A DNA stretch of 64,000 nucleotides from the NCBI GenBank assembly GCA_026003395.1, contig BPHE01000001.1, positions 122,731-186,730 on the forward strand, given 5' to 3'. The DNA is from Vicingaceae bacterium. GTDB lineage: Bacteria; Bacteroidota; Bacteroidia; Flavobacteriales_E; Vicingaceae. The position numbers were made by a program, and so were the translations under genes. Below the pieces are notes generated by a model. It worked only from the letters and a program-made list of their open reading frames with translations. It was not told where the DNA came from and searched no databases. Positions 1 through 9,351 of the stretch are shown here, piece after piece (the first letter of the stretch is position 1; each line of letters starts with the position of its first letter).

Positions 1-212
1 ACGATGGCTTTTACATTTTGTTTTAATAAAAAATGAGAAATCTTTATAGAATAATATTTTATAGAATCATCACTTTTATCGCCATATGGCATATGGGCTG
101 TATCTCCAAAATAAATCAAATCTTCCCCGGGCATAAGGTTTCTAATGGACTGGGCCACCGTCAGCCCTCCTATACCCGAATCAAATATGCCTATAGGGTG
201 TTTTTGTTTCAT
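1..212 (-). CDS. murI: Glutamate racemase, N-terminal part (runs off window)
   Basis: Interconverts L- and D-glutamate to supply D-Glu for peptidoglycan in the cytoplasm. Only the first 70 residues are in the window. From the ATG at 212 the minus strand reads the family hallmark IGIFDSGIGGLTV (residues 7-19), which carries the conserved Asp11-Ser12, then YFGDTAHMPYG (34-44). It lies downstream of the two ompH genes on the same strand but is separated from them by a strong terminator hairpin, so it probably depends on readthrough or on a weak promoter of its own. The family assignment is secure; completeness cannot be judged. Confidence 0.93.
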   Translation of the reverse strand, partial: MKQKHPIGIFDSGIGGLTVAQSIRNLMPGEDLIYFGDTAHMPYGDKSDDSIKYYSIKISHFLLKQNVKAI

Positions 213-222
213 AACAAGTAAT

Positions 223-253
223 AAAAAGCCCCGTATTTAACGGGGCTTTTTTT
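223..253 (-). terminator. Rho-independent terminator after the ompH genes
   Basis: An inverted repeat AAAGCCCCGT / ACGGGGCTTT with a 5-nt loop is followed on the minus strand by a T tract. It sits 15 nt after the ompH stop codon and 11 nt before the murI start, so it ends the bamA-ompH transcript. The stem is also A/T flanked on the other side, but no plus-strand gene ends here. Confidence 0.85.
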
Positions 254-267
254 GAATTAAAGTGATT

Positions 268-771
268 TTATTGCAAGTTTAATTTTTTCTTGACAAGAGG
301 CAAAATATCTTCACCGCCTGAATACAACAATGCACCGGAAGATGTATCGATGATATAAGTAAACCCGTTTTCTTTGGCAACTTCTTCAATTGCTTTTTTA
401 GCTTTGTCAATCAATGGTTGAACCAACTGCATTTCTTTTTTTTGCAGGTCTTCTTGTGCTGTTTCCTGAAACTCTTGCATTCTTGCTTCAAGATCGGTAA
501 TCTCTTTTATTTTGGCATTTCGAATAACCTCACTCATTTGACCTTCTTTAGATTTAAACTCTTGCATTTTGGTTTGCCACTCGGCTTGCATGGCTTCGAG
601 TTGTTGTTGAAGTTGTTTTGCATAATCTTCCAACTCTTTTTGAATTTTACCTCTTTCCGGCATAGCTGCCAACAACTCTGCAGAGTTGATGTGGCCAATT
701 TTTGTGGCTTTTTGTGCAGTGACCGTAAAAACACTTCCTAATACAAAAATTAAAACAAATAATTTTTTCAT
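268..771 (-). CDS. OmpH/Skp-family periplasmic chaperone (copy 2)
   Basis: A 167-residue protein with a signal peptide (about residues 1-19, ending VTAQ) and a long charged helical middle (about 40-125) rich in Gln, Glu and Lys, the coiled-coil tentacles of Skp. The C-terminal part TYIIDTSSGALLYSGG is the conserved OmpH end. Skp-type trimers hold unfolded outer-membrane proteins in the periplasm on the way to BamA. The gene is directly downstream of a paralogous ompH (12-nt gap) and of bamA, the usual Bacteroidota arrangement. It is the last gene before a terminator. Confidence 0.92.
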   Translation of the reverse strand: MKKLFVLIFVLGSVFTVTAQKATKIGHINSAELLAAMPERGKIQKELEDYAKQLQQQLEAMQAEWQTKMQEFKSKEGQMSEVIRNAKIKEITDLEARMQEFQETAQEDLQKKEMQLVQPLIDKAKKAIEEVAKENGFTYIIDTSSGALLYSGGEDILPLVKKKLNLQ

Positions 772-783
772 GATTTTATATTT

Positions 784-1311
784 TTAGTTATTATCCTTGA
801 CTTCTACCCCTAATTTTTTCAGCACTTTGTCGCTAATGTCATTTTTGGGGTTTACATATAATATGGTGGCACCGGATGATTTATCAAAAACAATATCCAG
901 GCGGTCTACAGAGGCAATATCTTTTATTGCATTGTATATTTTATCCTGAATAGGTTGCACCAATTCCTGTCTTTTCTTGAACAATTCGCCATCAGGACCA
1001 AATTTTGCTTTTTGAAATTCTTTTGCTTCCTTTTCCTTGCGAGTAATTTCTTCTTCTCTTTTTCTACGCATATCTTCTGTCAACAATACATGTTCGGCTT
1101 GATAATTCCTATACAATTGATCTATCTCGGCATACTTTTTTTCCAATTGTTTTTGCCATTCTTGCGACAGTTTTTCCAATTCTTCTTGCGCTTGTTTAAA
1201 TTCAGGGATTTGATTTAAAATGTATTCGCTGTCTACATATCCAATTTTACTTTGGGCATTGATGCCAAACATTAATAAGAATAATCCCAGAAATGTAACA
1301 AATTTTTTCAT
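784..1311 (-). CDS. OmpH/Skp-family periplasmic chaperone (copy 1)
   Basis: Second Skp-like chaperone, 175 residues from the ATG at 1311. A longer in-frame extension to 1350 exists, but the chosen start begins directly with the signal peptide MKKFVTFLGLFLLMFGINAQ. The helical segment with KREEEITRKEKEAKEFQ is typical of the family, and the C-terminal FDKSSGATILYVNP matches the paralogue downstream. It lies 79 nt after bamA. The pair looks like an old duplication with diverged tentacle sequence. Confidence 0.92.
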   Translation of the reverse strand: MKKFVTFLGLFLLMFGINAQSKIGYVDSEYILNQIPEFKQAQEELEKLSQEWQKQLEKKYAEIDQLYRNYQAEHVLLTEDMRRKREEEITRKEKEAKEFQKAKFGPDGELFKKRQELVQPIQDKIYNAIKDIASVDRLDIVFDKSSGATILYVNPKNDISDKVLKKLGVEVKDNN

Positions 1312-1390
1312 GGCTGTAAATTTAATTGGTTTCTGCAACATACCAAACAAAATATGTGCCTAAATTTTTTCATTAATATTTTTTAATGAT

Positions 1391-3922
1391 TTACCAACCA
1401 TTCAAACTGGTACCAATCATGAAGTGCAATTGTCCTCGGGCACTTTGTGAAGTATGTACTCCCGGCACCGAATCGAACCTGTAGCCCCAATCCAACCCTA
1501 ACAATCCAAACATAGGCATAAAAATTCTAATTCCCATTCCTGCCGAACGATAAACCTGAAAAGGATTGAAATATTTAAACCGTGTCCAGGAATTACCTGC
1601 TTCAGCAAAACTCAATACAAAAATGGTTGCATTGGGATTGGTAGAAAGAGGATATCTTAATTCGGCAGTATATTTGGTGGCTATAGACGCTCCTGTTCTT
1701 GGAGACAAAGCGCCGTCTTCGTAGCCTCTCAATGCAATTATCTCACGTCCGTCCAATTGAAAATTGGTTAATCCGCTTCCTCCCATATAAAATCTTTCAA
1801 ATGGAGCAATGCCAATACTTTTTGTATAATAACCCAAAAATCCCCAACCGGTAAATGTTCTCAGAACTAATTTTCCGGCCAATGGCACATACCAATTTCC
1901 TTGAATTTTCCATTTATGATACTCAAGCATATGGAACCTTTTGTTCAATGGCAAATCGCCATAATTGACGTCTTGCCTGAAGTAAGAATAGGGTGGAGTA
2001 AAATTAAACGACAAATTTATCATCGAACCGGTTTTTGGATAAATGGGTTGGTCCGTTGAATTTCTTGTCAAATTGATGGTAAAATTTACATTATTGGTAT
2101 AACCGTTTGAAAAAATAAATGCTCCGGTGTAGTTTCGCAGATCATAATAAGCGTAGTTGGCTTCCAGATATAAAGAGAAATAATCGTCGGGCCATTTTAA
2201 TCGTTTACCAAAGCCGGTAACAAATCCCGTAACTAACATTGCTTGACGGGCAGGGTTGATATATTTTTGCCCCAACGAATCTTTTAGAAATTTTCTTGCA
2301 CCATTGGTATAGACGCTATGATAAGCCGTTAATGTCAATGAATTGGGTTTTTTGCCTCCCAGCCATGGTTCTGTAAATGAAATATTGTAAGATTGATACC
2401 ACGAACCTGTACTTTGTGCATTGACGCTCAAACGCTGGCCATCACCGGATGGCAATGGTCTCCATGCATCTTTTTTAAAAAAGTTGCGGGTTGAGAAATT
2501 GGTAAATACGATTCCTAAATTACCTACCACTTGATTACCTCCGAAACCTCCGGATAATTGAATTTGATCACTCGGTTTTTCTTCTACAACATATTCTATG
2601 TCCACTGTACCATTTTCAGGATTGGGTTTTGGATTTACTCCCAATTTTTCAGGGTCAAAATATCCCAATGAAGCAAGTTCTCTTTGAGTACGGATAATAT
2701 CAGACCTGCTAAACAATTGTCCGGGTTTGGTGCGTATTTCACGCATGATTACGTGATCGTTCGTTTTGTTATTACCTCTCACATACACTTTATTGACGGT
2801 AGCTTGTTTGCCTTCATAAATCCTGATCTCCAAATCAATCGAATCATTTTCTATTTTTTTCTCGACCGGTGTCAATGAAAAAAACAAATACCCCTGATCC
2901 ATGTAAAGTGAAGTAATATCCGTACCATTGGGATTCATATAAAGTCGAGTTTCTAATTGTTTTTGATTATAAACATCCCCTTTTTTGATGCCTAAAACCG
3001 TGCGAAGTTCTTGATCTGAGTATTTCGTATTACCGACAAATTCAATATTTCTGAAATAATACCTGGGCCCTTCATAAATGGTCATTTCGATGGTTAGTGT
3101 TTTCTTATCGGGATTCATATATACCGTATCCCTTACAATCCGGGCATCCCTATATCCTTTTTCATTATATTTTGCTATGATTTTTTCTTTATCTTCTTCA
3201 AACAATTTGGGCTTGAATTTGGATATAGTAAATATTGTCCACCATTCGTTAGTTTTGGTTTTTTTCATCGTGCGTTTTATCTTTCGGTCACTTAAAGCCT
3301 CATTGCCGTCAATTTTTATTTCCTTAATTTTTATTCTTGGTCCCTTTTTAATGTGTATAAATAACATCACATGATTTTTCATGGTTGTATCGGGCTCTTG
3401 ACGTATGTCCACTTTCACTTGCGGATATCCTTTATCAATAAAATGTTTTTTGATTGTGTTTTCAACCTGAATAGTGACCTCATCGGTCAGCACCCTGCCT
3501 CTTACCAAATGTATTTTTTCTCTAATATCATCTGCCTCGCCTTTTTTTACTCCGGTAATTTTAAATTTACTTAACCTTGGGCGTTCTTCCAGGCGAAATT
3601 CAAGAAACACAAGGTCTCCGTCTTTGCGGTATAAATAAACCTCAATGTGTGCAAATAATTTTTGTTTCCAAAGATTTTTAATGGCATCCGACAATTGTTT
3701 GCCGGGTATTACAATCTTTTGACCGGTACTCAACCCGCTTATGATACGTAATGCATTTACATCCATATAATCCACACCGGTAAAAACCACACCCCCTATT
3801 TCATATTCTTTGGGTATAGATAAATCTATTTTATTGTCTCCAATGACGATTTGCGCAAAGGTATATATACGGGTTAAAACCAACAATACAAAAATTACCC
3901 ACTTAAATTGTCGCATCTTCAT
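1391..3922 (-). CDS. bamA: Outer-membrane protein assembly factor BamA
   Basis: Omp85-family insertase that folds beta-barrel proteins into the outer membrane. The 843-residue product has a signal peptide (about 1-23), five POTRA-type repeats (about 40-440; strands such as FTGVDYMDVNALRIISGL and GPRIKIKEIKIDGNEALS) and a C-terminal 16-strand-type barrel. The Omp85 loop-6 motif is present as ALRGY near residue 725. Its start overlaps the uppS stop by 4 nt (ATGA), so the two are translationally coupled, and the ompH chaperone genes follow. Length and architecture are normal for Bacteroidota BamA. Confidence 0.95.
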   Translation of the reverse strand: MKMRQFKWVIFVLLVLTRIYTFAQIVIGDNKIDLSIPKEYEIGGVVFTGVDYMDVNALRIISGLSTGQKIVIPGKQLSDAIKNLWKQKLFAHIEVYLYRKDGDLVFLEFRLEERPRLSKFKITGVKKGEADDIREKIHLVRGRVLTDEVTIQVENTIKKHFIDKGYPQVKVDIRQEPDTTMKNHVMLFIHIKKGPRIKIKEIKIDGNEALSDRKIKRTMKKTKTNEWWTIFTISKFKPKLFEEDKEKIIAKYNEKGYRDARIVRDTVYMNPDKKTLTIEMTIYEGPRYYFRNIEFVGNTKYSDQELRTVLGIKKGDVYNQKQLETRLYMNPNGTDITSLYMDQGYLFFSLTPVEKKIENDSIDLEIRIYEGKQATVNKVYVRGNNKTNDHVIMREIRTKPGQLFSRSDIIRTQRELASLGYFDPEKLGVNPKPNPENGTVDIEYVVEEKPSDQIQLSGGFGGNQVVGNLGIVFTNFSTRNFFKKDAWRPLPSGDGQRLSVNAQSTGSWYQSYNISFTEPWLGGKKPNSLTLTAYHSVYTNGARKFLKDSLGQKYINPARQAMLVTGFVTGFGKRLKWPDDYFSLYLEANYAYYDLRNYTGAFIFSNGYTNNVNFTINLTRNSTDQPIYPKTGSMINLSFNFTPPYSYFRQDVNYGDLPLNKRFHMLEYHKWKIQGNWYVPLAGKLVLRTFTGWGFLGYYTKSIGIAPFERFYMGGSGLTNFQLDGREIIALRGYEDGALSPRTGASIATKYTAELRYPLSTNPNATIFVLSFAEAGNSWTRFKYFNPFQVYRSAGMGIRIFMPMFGLLGLDWGYRFDSVPGVHTSQSARGQLHFMIGTSLNGW

Positions 3923-4665
3923 TTTTTAATCTGTTCGCTAATTAATCCAAACCTTCTTTCACGTTGGGCATAATCATGTATGGCTTCATAAAATTGTTCT
4001 TTTCTGAAATCGGGCCAGAAAACTTCGGTAAAGTAAAATTCTGTGTATGCACACTGCCATAACAAAAAATTGCTAATTCGCTTTTCTCCGCTTGTTCTGA
4101 TAAGCAGATCCGGGTCCGGAATTTCTTTCGTGTATAAAAATTGACCAAAAAGATGTTCATCAATTTCATTCTCGCTCAATTGACCCATTTTGATCTTTGA
4201 TCCGATATTTTTTACTGCCTGCAATATTTCCAATCGTGAGCCATAACTTAAGGCAAGGACAAGATGCAATTTTTGGTTTTTTTTGGTATTTTCCACTGCA
4301 TCTTGCAATGCCCTGACGCAGCGATTGGGCAAAGATTGTATTTCGCCAATCGTATGCAATCTTATGTTTTTTTGCAGTAATTCTTCCAATTCCTGCATAA
4401 GTGTTTCGACTAACAAATTCATCAATGCATCAACTTCATCTTTTGGTCTGTTCCAATTTTCTGTAGAAAAGGCATATAAAGTTAAATATTGAATGCCTAA
4501 TTCGCCTGAAGCTTCAACAATTTCTTTTACTGATTTAACTCCTTCTCGATGCCCATCCACACGTGACAAACCTTTAGCTTTGGCCCAACGTCCATTCCCA
4601 TCCATAATAATGGCAACATGTTTGGGCACTTTTAAAGGATCTATATTTCTAATTTTGTTCTGCAT
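3919..4665 (-). CDS. uppS: Isoprenyl transferase (undecaprenyl diphosphate synthase)
   Basis: Cis-prenyltransferase making the C55 lipid carrier for peptidoglycan and O-antigen. The product (248 residues) carries AIIMDGNGRWAKAKGL with the catalytic Asp and the NGRW motif near residues 18-33, LTLYAFSTENWNRP in the middle, and PDLLIRTSGEKRISNFLLWQ near 190-210. I chose the ATG at 4665; a TTG 21 nt upstream would extend the frame into the intergenic gap and is not needed. It follows a DUF6089 gene and overlaps bamA by 4 nt, so lipid-carrier synthesis and barrel assembly are co-transcribed. Confidence 0.95.
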   Translation of the reverse strand: MQNKIRNIDPLKVPKHVAIIMDGNGRWAKAKGLSRVDGHREGVKSVKEIVEASGELGIQYLTLYAFSTENWNRPKDEVDALMNLLVETLMQELEELLQKNIRLHTIGEIQSLPNRCVRALQDAVENTKKNQKLHLVLALSYGSRLEILQAVKNIGSKIKMGQLSENEIDEHLFGQFLYTKEIPDPDLLIRTSGEKRISNFLLWQCAYTEFYFTEVFWPDFRKEQFYEAIHDYAQRERRFGLISEQIKK

Positions 4666-4686
4666 GGTCGAAGCAAAATTGCACAA

Positions 4687-5406
4687 TTAAAACGAACTGG
4701 GACAACGATCACCTTTTTTATTGAATTTATATGTAATGGATATCAGTGAAATATTGTACCAATCGTTGTTTTGTCTGTTTGATATGAATATGTTGGCATT
4801 ATTAAACTTCTCATCTACTCCATCAAAAAAATCAGTATAAAGTTTCCGCATCCCCCATTCAAAAGCCAGTCCCCAATTCCCTCCTATATTCATTTTCAAG
4901 CCGAAGCCAAATGGAAAAGCAATGCCAAAAGCATTGTTATCATAAATGGCGGGAACATACAAAAAAGTATCTTTGCTTCCTTGCCAATCGACCGATGTTT
5001 TATAATAATAAGCCGTCAGGCCCAAAAAAGTATAAATAGTGAACCTTTCTTGTGTGCCAATTTGATATGGGAAAAAATTAAATTCTAAATGTACAGAGGC
5101 ATCCCATGTGGTATTTTTCATCATGACTTTTCTGTATTGATTAAATGATATATTTTGCAAACGGTCTTGAGCTGTCATGTGGTTGTAGGTAAAAGATGAT
5201 TTCAAAGCATATCTCTTATTTAGAGACTTTCTGATTATCAATCCCAACGAAGGTGGCAATTCTATGGTATTAAAATGTCTCCCGGGATTTAATTCTCCCA
5301 AATAATAAGAGACGCCGGCAGCAGGACCTACTTCCCAATATTGTGCAAATATTCTAAAAGATGAAAATATGCCCAGGACAAATAAGAGAAAAACTTTTCT
5401 GTTCAT
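4687..5406 (-). CDS. DUF6089-like outer-membrane beta-barrel protein (second copy)
   Basis: A 239-residue secreted protein with a signal peptide (about 1-21, ending RIFAQ). The start YWEVGPAAGVSYYLGELN is typical of DUF6089 proteins that sit upstream of uppS-bamA in Bacteroidota. The rest is rich in alternating aromatic/hydrophobic strands and Gly turns, consistent with a small 8-stranded barrel. Function is unknown; the conserved neighbourhood suggests a role in cell-envelope assembly. It starts 2 nt after the related upstream gene. Confidence 0.8.
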   Translation of the reverse strand: MNRKVFLLFVLGIFSSFRIFAQYWEVGPAAGVSYYLGELNPGRHFNTIELPPSLGLIIRKSLNKRYALKSSFTYNHMTAQDRLQNISFNQYRKVMMKNTTWDASVHLEFNFFPYQIGTQERFTIYTFLGLTAYYYKTSVDWQGSKDTFLYVPAIYDNNAFGIAFPFGFGLKMNIGGNWGLAFEWGMRKLYTDFFDGVDEKFNNANIFISNRQNNDWYNISLISITYKFNKKGDRCPSSF

Positions 5407-5408
5407 TG

Positions 5409-6323
5409 TTAAAATTTCGGTCTGTAACCTCTTCTTCTTGTAAACTTATAATTTACCGAAATTATTGCAGACAAAAATGCATCTTTGTCATTGGAATCGC
5501 CGCGCATTTCTCCCGGAGCGGTCCAACCGGGCCTTGTACCCGAACTTGGATCGGCAAAATATGCGGCTACAGGTCCTCTTTCTTGCAAGATTACGTTTTT
5601 GTCATAATATACCGTACTCACATCATCAATATAATCAGTAAATGTTTTTCTTAAATTAAACTCAAGATTAACGCTCCAGAAACGATCTATCGTATAACGA
5701 ATCCCCACACCCACAGGTATTGAAACACTAATTCTGGAGTATTTCTTTTTGGGTCCACCGGGCAATCCTTGCCCTTCGGTTCCCAATGGTTGAAGTGCAT
5801 ACCAACGTCCATTCAAGGGCCCTTTCGGATTGAACCAAAATGCTCCAATTCCTCCAAACAAATACATGTTCCAATTATTTCCCCTTGCACCTCTTACCCC
5901 TTTAAACTTATATAAATGTCCGGCTCTCTCCTGAAAAAGATAATATTCGTATGTTAAAGAAAGTTCCACAATTGGTGAACGGAATTTTAAATTACGATAA
6001 TTTCTGGCCGGCTCATTGGTCAGTTTATCATCACCTTCCACCCTGCAATATGTCAATAAACCTTTCAGTCGCATGTCCGGACGTAACATATAACGGTAAC
6101 CGATATTTCCCGACAAGCGTGTAAGATTCAGTTCCATATCCCGCAAACTGAAAGGCCCGGAACCTATTTTATCCATTCCGCCTAAATCTCCCAAAAAATT
6201 GGTTGCCCCCAGACCAAAAGTCCATTCCGCTCTATTACGTTTCCAGGATTGAGATGATAAGTTCAAGCAAGTAAATGACATAAACAACAATAGAGTCAAT
6301 GATTGTATTGCCTGTTTTTTCAT
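5409..6323 (-). CDS. DUF6089-like outer-membrane beta-barrel protein (first copy)
   Basis: 304 residues with a signal peptide (about 1-25) followed by RAEWTFGLGATNFLGDLGG, the DUF6089-type first strands. It is longer than its downstream neighbour because of loops around 175-200 and a segment near 250-280 (SSGTRPGWTAPGEMRGD). Both proteins end in a strand with an aromatic final residue (Phe), usual for outer-membrane barrels. A -7 promoter element lies 22-29 nt upstream, so this is probably the first gene of the bamA transcript. No biochemical role can be assigned. Confidence 0.8.
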   Translation of the reverse strand: MKKQAIQSLTLLLFMSFTCLNLSSQSWKRNRAEWTFGLGATNFLGDLGGMDKIGSGPFSLRDMELNLTRLSGNIGYRYMLRPDMRLKGLLTYCRVEGDDKLTNEPARNYRNLKFRSPIVELSLTYEYYLFQERAGHLYKFKGVRGARGNNWNMYLFGGIGAFWFNPKGPLNGRWYALQPLGTEGQGLPGGPKKKYSRISVSIPVGVGIRYTIDRFWSVNLEFNLRKTFTDYIDDVSTVYYDKNVILQERGPVAAYFADPSSGTRPGWTAPGEMRGDSNDKDAFLSAIISVNYKFTRRRGYRPKF

Positions 6324-6344
6324 AATTTTTTTTAATTCAATTCA

Positions 6345-6352
6345 CAAAGTTA
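6345..6352 (-). promoter_or_regulatory. Predicted -7 promoter element for the DUF6089-uppS-bamA-ompH run
   Basis: The minus strand reads TAACTTTG, an exact fit to the Bacteroidota -7 consensus TAnnTTTG, in the 54-nt gap between nadK and the first DUF6089 gene. No clear -33 TTTG accompanies it. It would start transcription about 15 nt before the ATG at 6323. Confidence 0.55.
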
Positions 6353-6377
6353 AAAAAACATTTTATATTATTTTATT

Positions 6378-7241
6378 TCATTTTCTTTTATCGATTCCCC
6401 ACATCAATTTGGTTTTAAGAGCATTGATAAAATAATTTTCATCAAAATGTATTACTTTCAAAGTTTTATGAAATCTCTTAATTTTTATTTTTTGCCTATC
6501 TTCAATATCATGCAAACGTGTATCCAAGGTCAAGGTTGCTTTTTGGTTACGGGAAAAAGGCATTAATGTAATTTCCTCATAATTGGGAATCACTGTCGGC
6601 CGGGCCGATAAGGTATGCGGAGCTATTGGGGTTATGACAAAATCCTTGCATACAGGGAAAATGATTGGGCCGCCACAACTCAATGAATAAGCCGTTGATC
6701 CGGTCGGTGTTGCCACTATGATGCCATCAGCATAATAAACGTTGAAAACTTCGTTTCCGATTTTTACTTCAATCTCAAGTGTTGATGATTTTGCATTTTT
6801 TTGAAGTGTAACATCATTCACGGCAAACGGATATGGAATTTTACAGTTTTCGACTGTCACCGACAACACATCCCTTTCTTCACAAAGATAGTTTTTATTG
6901 ATTATTTTTTGAATAATTGAATCGGCCTCATGAATAGGCGCCCCTGCCAGGTAGCCCAACCTTCCGGCATTTATCCCCAAAATCGGCACATTCCCCTTTA
7001 ATGCATATACAGCAGCATCCAAAAAAGTACCATCACCACCTATGCTTATCACCATCTCAACATCCCCGGGTATAGATTCGGGTGTTTCTATGATTTCAAT
7101 TCCGGGTATATCCATCAATTGATTGGCTATGAGTTCATGTGCAACTATTTCTATTTCATGTTCCGACAACTCCTTTGCAAAACGATTGATTGTATTACCC
7201 TGTGTTTGTTCGATATTCTTGGAAAATAAAAAAACTTTCAT
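6378..7241 (-). CDS. nadK: NAD kinase
   Basis: Phosphorylates NAD to NADP in the cytoplasm using ATP or polyphosphate. The 287-residue product contains ISIGGDGTFLDAA with the GGDGT motif at residues 68-72, the second conserved segment AVNDVTLQKNAKSSTLEIEV, and DGIIVATPTGSTAYSLSCGG around 175-195, which binds the nucleotide. Length is normal. It lies 12 nt downstream of the one-POTRA outer-membrane protein gene and upstream of the bamA cluster. Confidence 0.95.
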   Translation of the reverse strand: MKVFLFSKNIEQTQGNTINRFAKELSEHEIEIVAHELIANQLMDIPGIEIIETPESIPGDVEMVISIGGDGTFLDAAVYALKGNVPILGINAGRLGYLAGAPIHEADSIIQKIINKNYLCEERDVLSVTVENCKIPYPFAVNDVTLQKNAKSSTLEIEVKIGNEVFNVYYADGIIVATPTGSTAYSLSCGGPIIFPVCKDFVITPIAPHTLSARPTVIPNYEEITLMPFSRNQKATLTLDTRLHDIEDRQKIKIKRFHKTLKVIHFDENYFINALKTKLMWGIDKRK

Positions 7242-7253
7242 ACTTATCCTTGT

Positions 7254-8633
7254 TTATATGGCTGCTACAAAGTGTATATAAAACCCGGTTTCTTTTTTAT
7301 GATTGCGACTGAGTTCAAACCTTAATACAATATCATAATAAGAAACAAAGTCCAGTGAAAGGCCATAACCATAAAGATATTTATTGGCAAGCGGACTGTA
7401 CCTGCCACTCAAATCCCTTACCATACCTTGATCAAAAAACAACCCGCTATATATCGACAAAGGGACCAATCCAAACCTGTCATTTTTGATCATTGGCAAT
7501 CTAATTGTTTTCCACTCAAACCATGCCCATTTCACTTGGTTTTTTTGCATATACCATTGTTGCCCGTCTATTACATAATATTCATAACCCCTTATGTTAT
7601 CGCCATATCCAAATGTCTGAGTGATGTAATATGGATGCGTGTATTGCAACCAATATCTGCTTTTAAAATTATGTGCAAAATAAATTTTTTTTAACGGAGA
7701 ATAAAATTTTTTTATCGTTCCCAGCACATACGGATAATTTTTTTTTGTTCCGAAAAACCAATAATTCCCTAATTCAAAATCGGCATAAACACCTTTGGTT
7801 GGATAATTGGCAAAATTTCTTTTGTCATATTTCAAAAAATATTTTGCAAGAAAAAAATTTTGCTTTATACCGGTCAAATAAGTTTCATTTAACTTCGGCA
7901 CGGTATCATTTACCTCTATAGTATAAAAATAAAATTGCCCCTGTTGAGTAAAATATAACCCTTTTCGATATTGCCACCATAATTTTATCACATTTTCTTT
8001 TTTTGCATAAGCATCATACAGTTTTAAAAACAACCTGCGGTTGTCATATGTGTTGTAGACAAGTTGTCGACTACGATGATATCCGTAATAGAATCCTACA
8101 CCCCATGTTTTTTGTTTATTTATAAAAGGCAAGGTATATTGAAAAATAAATTTTTCATTAAACCCACCCTGCAACCCCAAAAGCAATTGTTCTCTGCGGC
8201 CTCTGAAATTATCCACCAACAATCCAAATCCATAATTGGCACGGCTCCAATCCTTATCTTTCCACCATGTATTGAAATTGGTATCTTCCACATAAAAAAA
8301 TGGTACCGGCCATATATACCATTTTTCTATCAATTTAATTTTTACCTCAATATTGACGGAATCCAAAAAATGGTAATCTACAAACACAATATTAAACAAG
8401 CCGGTATTCAGCAAATTACTTCTCAATCGTTCCAACACCTGATGTATCGTGCAATAGTCCAATGAATCTTTCAGACAAAACGGCAACTCTCTGCGGATGA
8501 TCGATTCTTTTGTAATCTTGTTTCCTTCAATTATCAAACTGTCAACAAAGACCAATTCTTTTTGCTGGGCAGTCAATAGATTGGTATTTAAAATAATTGT
8601 GAAAAAAAAAATTAAATTCTTGAGAAATCGCAT
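7254..8633 (-). CDS. Omp85-superfamily outer-membrane protein with one POTRA domain
   Basis: 459 residues from the ATG at 8633. Signal peptide about 1-22; a single POTRA-like domain follows (about 28-103, IEGNKITKESIIRREL ... LNTGLFNIVFVDY), then a barrel of about 340 residues. The Omp85 loop-6 signature is visible as IRGYEYY (347-353). With only one POTRA it is neither BamA (five) nor TamA (three), and the client is unknown. I rejected the longer start at 8672 because it would overlap the upstream CBS gene by 34 nt and would precede the signal peptide. It sits between the CBS gene (5-nt gap) and nadK (12-nt gap), so all three are probably co-transcribed. Confidence 0.8.
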   Translation of the reverse strand: MRFLKNLIFFFTIILNTNLLTAQQKELVFVDSLIIEGNKITKESIIRRELPFCLKDSLDYCTIHQVLERLRSNLLNTGLFNIVFVDYHFLDSVNIEVKIKLIEKWYIWPVPFFYVEDTNFNTWWKDKDWSRANYGFGLLVDNFRGRREQLLLGLQGGFNEKFIFQYTLPFINKQKTWGVGFYYGYHRSRQLVYNTYDNRRLFLKLYDAYAKKENVIKLWWQYRKGLYFTQQGQFYFYTIEVNDTVPKLNETYLTGIKQNFFLAKYFLKYDKRNFANYPTKGVYADFELGNYWFFGTKKNYPYVLGTIKKFYSPLKKIYFAHNFKSRYWLQYTHPYYITQTFGYGDNIRGYEYYVIDGQQWYMQKNQVKWAWFEWKTIRLPMIKNDRFGLVPLSIYSGLFFDQGMVRDLSGRYSPLANKYLYGYGLSLDFVSYYDIVLRFELSRNHKKETGFYIHFVAAI

Positions 8634-8638
8634 GATTT

Positions 8639-9301
8639 TCAGATATTCAAATAACGCATAAATTCGTCCCAACGTTTTTTCAGGTCTTGTTCGTATTCAC
8701 TTTCTTGATAGGTAGCCACAACATTAATATTAAACCTGTAAAACGTCTGTAATAGACGGCTGATATCAGGTTGGTTTACTTTCACCGTGATTCGTATAAA
8801 ATTGCTGTCAGACGCTTTCTCGGTCATCAAACTCAATACTTTTATATTATTCGACTCTATCATCCGCCCCAGCTCTGTGATGCTATAGTCGCTATTACGC
8901 ATCTCTACCGTAAATAAAGCTCCTTGTTCGTTGATGGAAAACAAATGCGCGATCGACCTCAACAAACTTTTTTGTGTAATACATCCGAGATATCTCCCTT
9001 TTTCATCGATTACAGGCAATAACGTCACATTTTTTTGCACAAAAACTTTAATCAAATCAAAAACATGTTGAGAGTTAAACACAAATATTTTTTCCAGATT
9101 ATCCAGGTGGTTTTGAATCTTATCATCGGGCGACGGCATGTCATACACCAAGTTTTCGTTAATTAGTCCCACAAATACATTTTGTTTTACCACCGGCAAT
9201 TCAAGCACTTTAAATTCTTCCATCCATTCAAGAGCTTTCAAGCCCGTATCGGTAATCTTTAATGGTGGCACTTCCAATGTTATGATATCTTCTGCTTTCA
9301 T
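8639..9301 (-). CDS. CBS-domain pair protein
   Basis: 220 residues from the ATG at 9301. Two CBS repeats span about 1-130 (MKAEDIITLEVPPLKITDTG; later NVTLLPVIDEKGRYLGCITQ), and an ACT-like ligand domain (about 140-210) follows. CBS pairs sense adenine nucleotides; what this one regulates is not known. Proteins of this kind, starting at the equivalent Met, are common next to nadK in Bacteroidota, which is why I prefer this start over the longer frame reaching 9355, which would overlap the MFS gene. Confidence 0.8.
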   Translation of the reverse strand: MKAEDIITLEVPPLKITDTGLKALEWMEEFKVLELPVVKQNVFVGLINENLVYDMPSPDDKIQNHLDNLEKIFVFNSQHVFDLIKVFVQKNVTLLPVIDEKGRYLGCITQKSLLRSIAHLFSINEQGALFTVEMRNSDYSITELGRMIESNNIKVLSLMTEKASDSNFIRITVKVNQPDISRLLQTFYRFNINVVATYQESEYEQDLKKRWDEFMRYLNI

Positions 9302-9351
9302 AAATTTGTCAAGTGCTAAATTAAATATATTTCGAAAGCTTGAAAAAATTT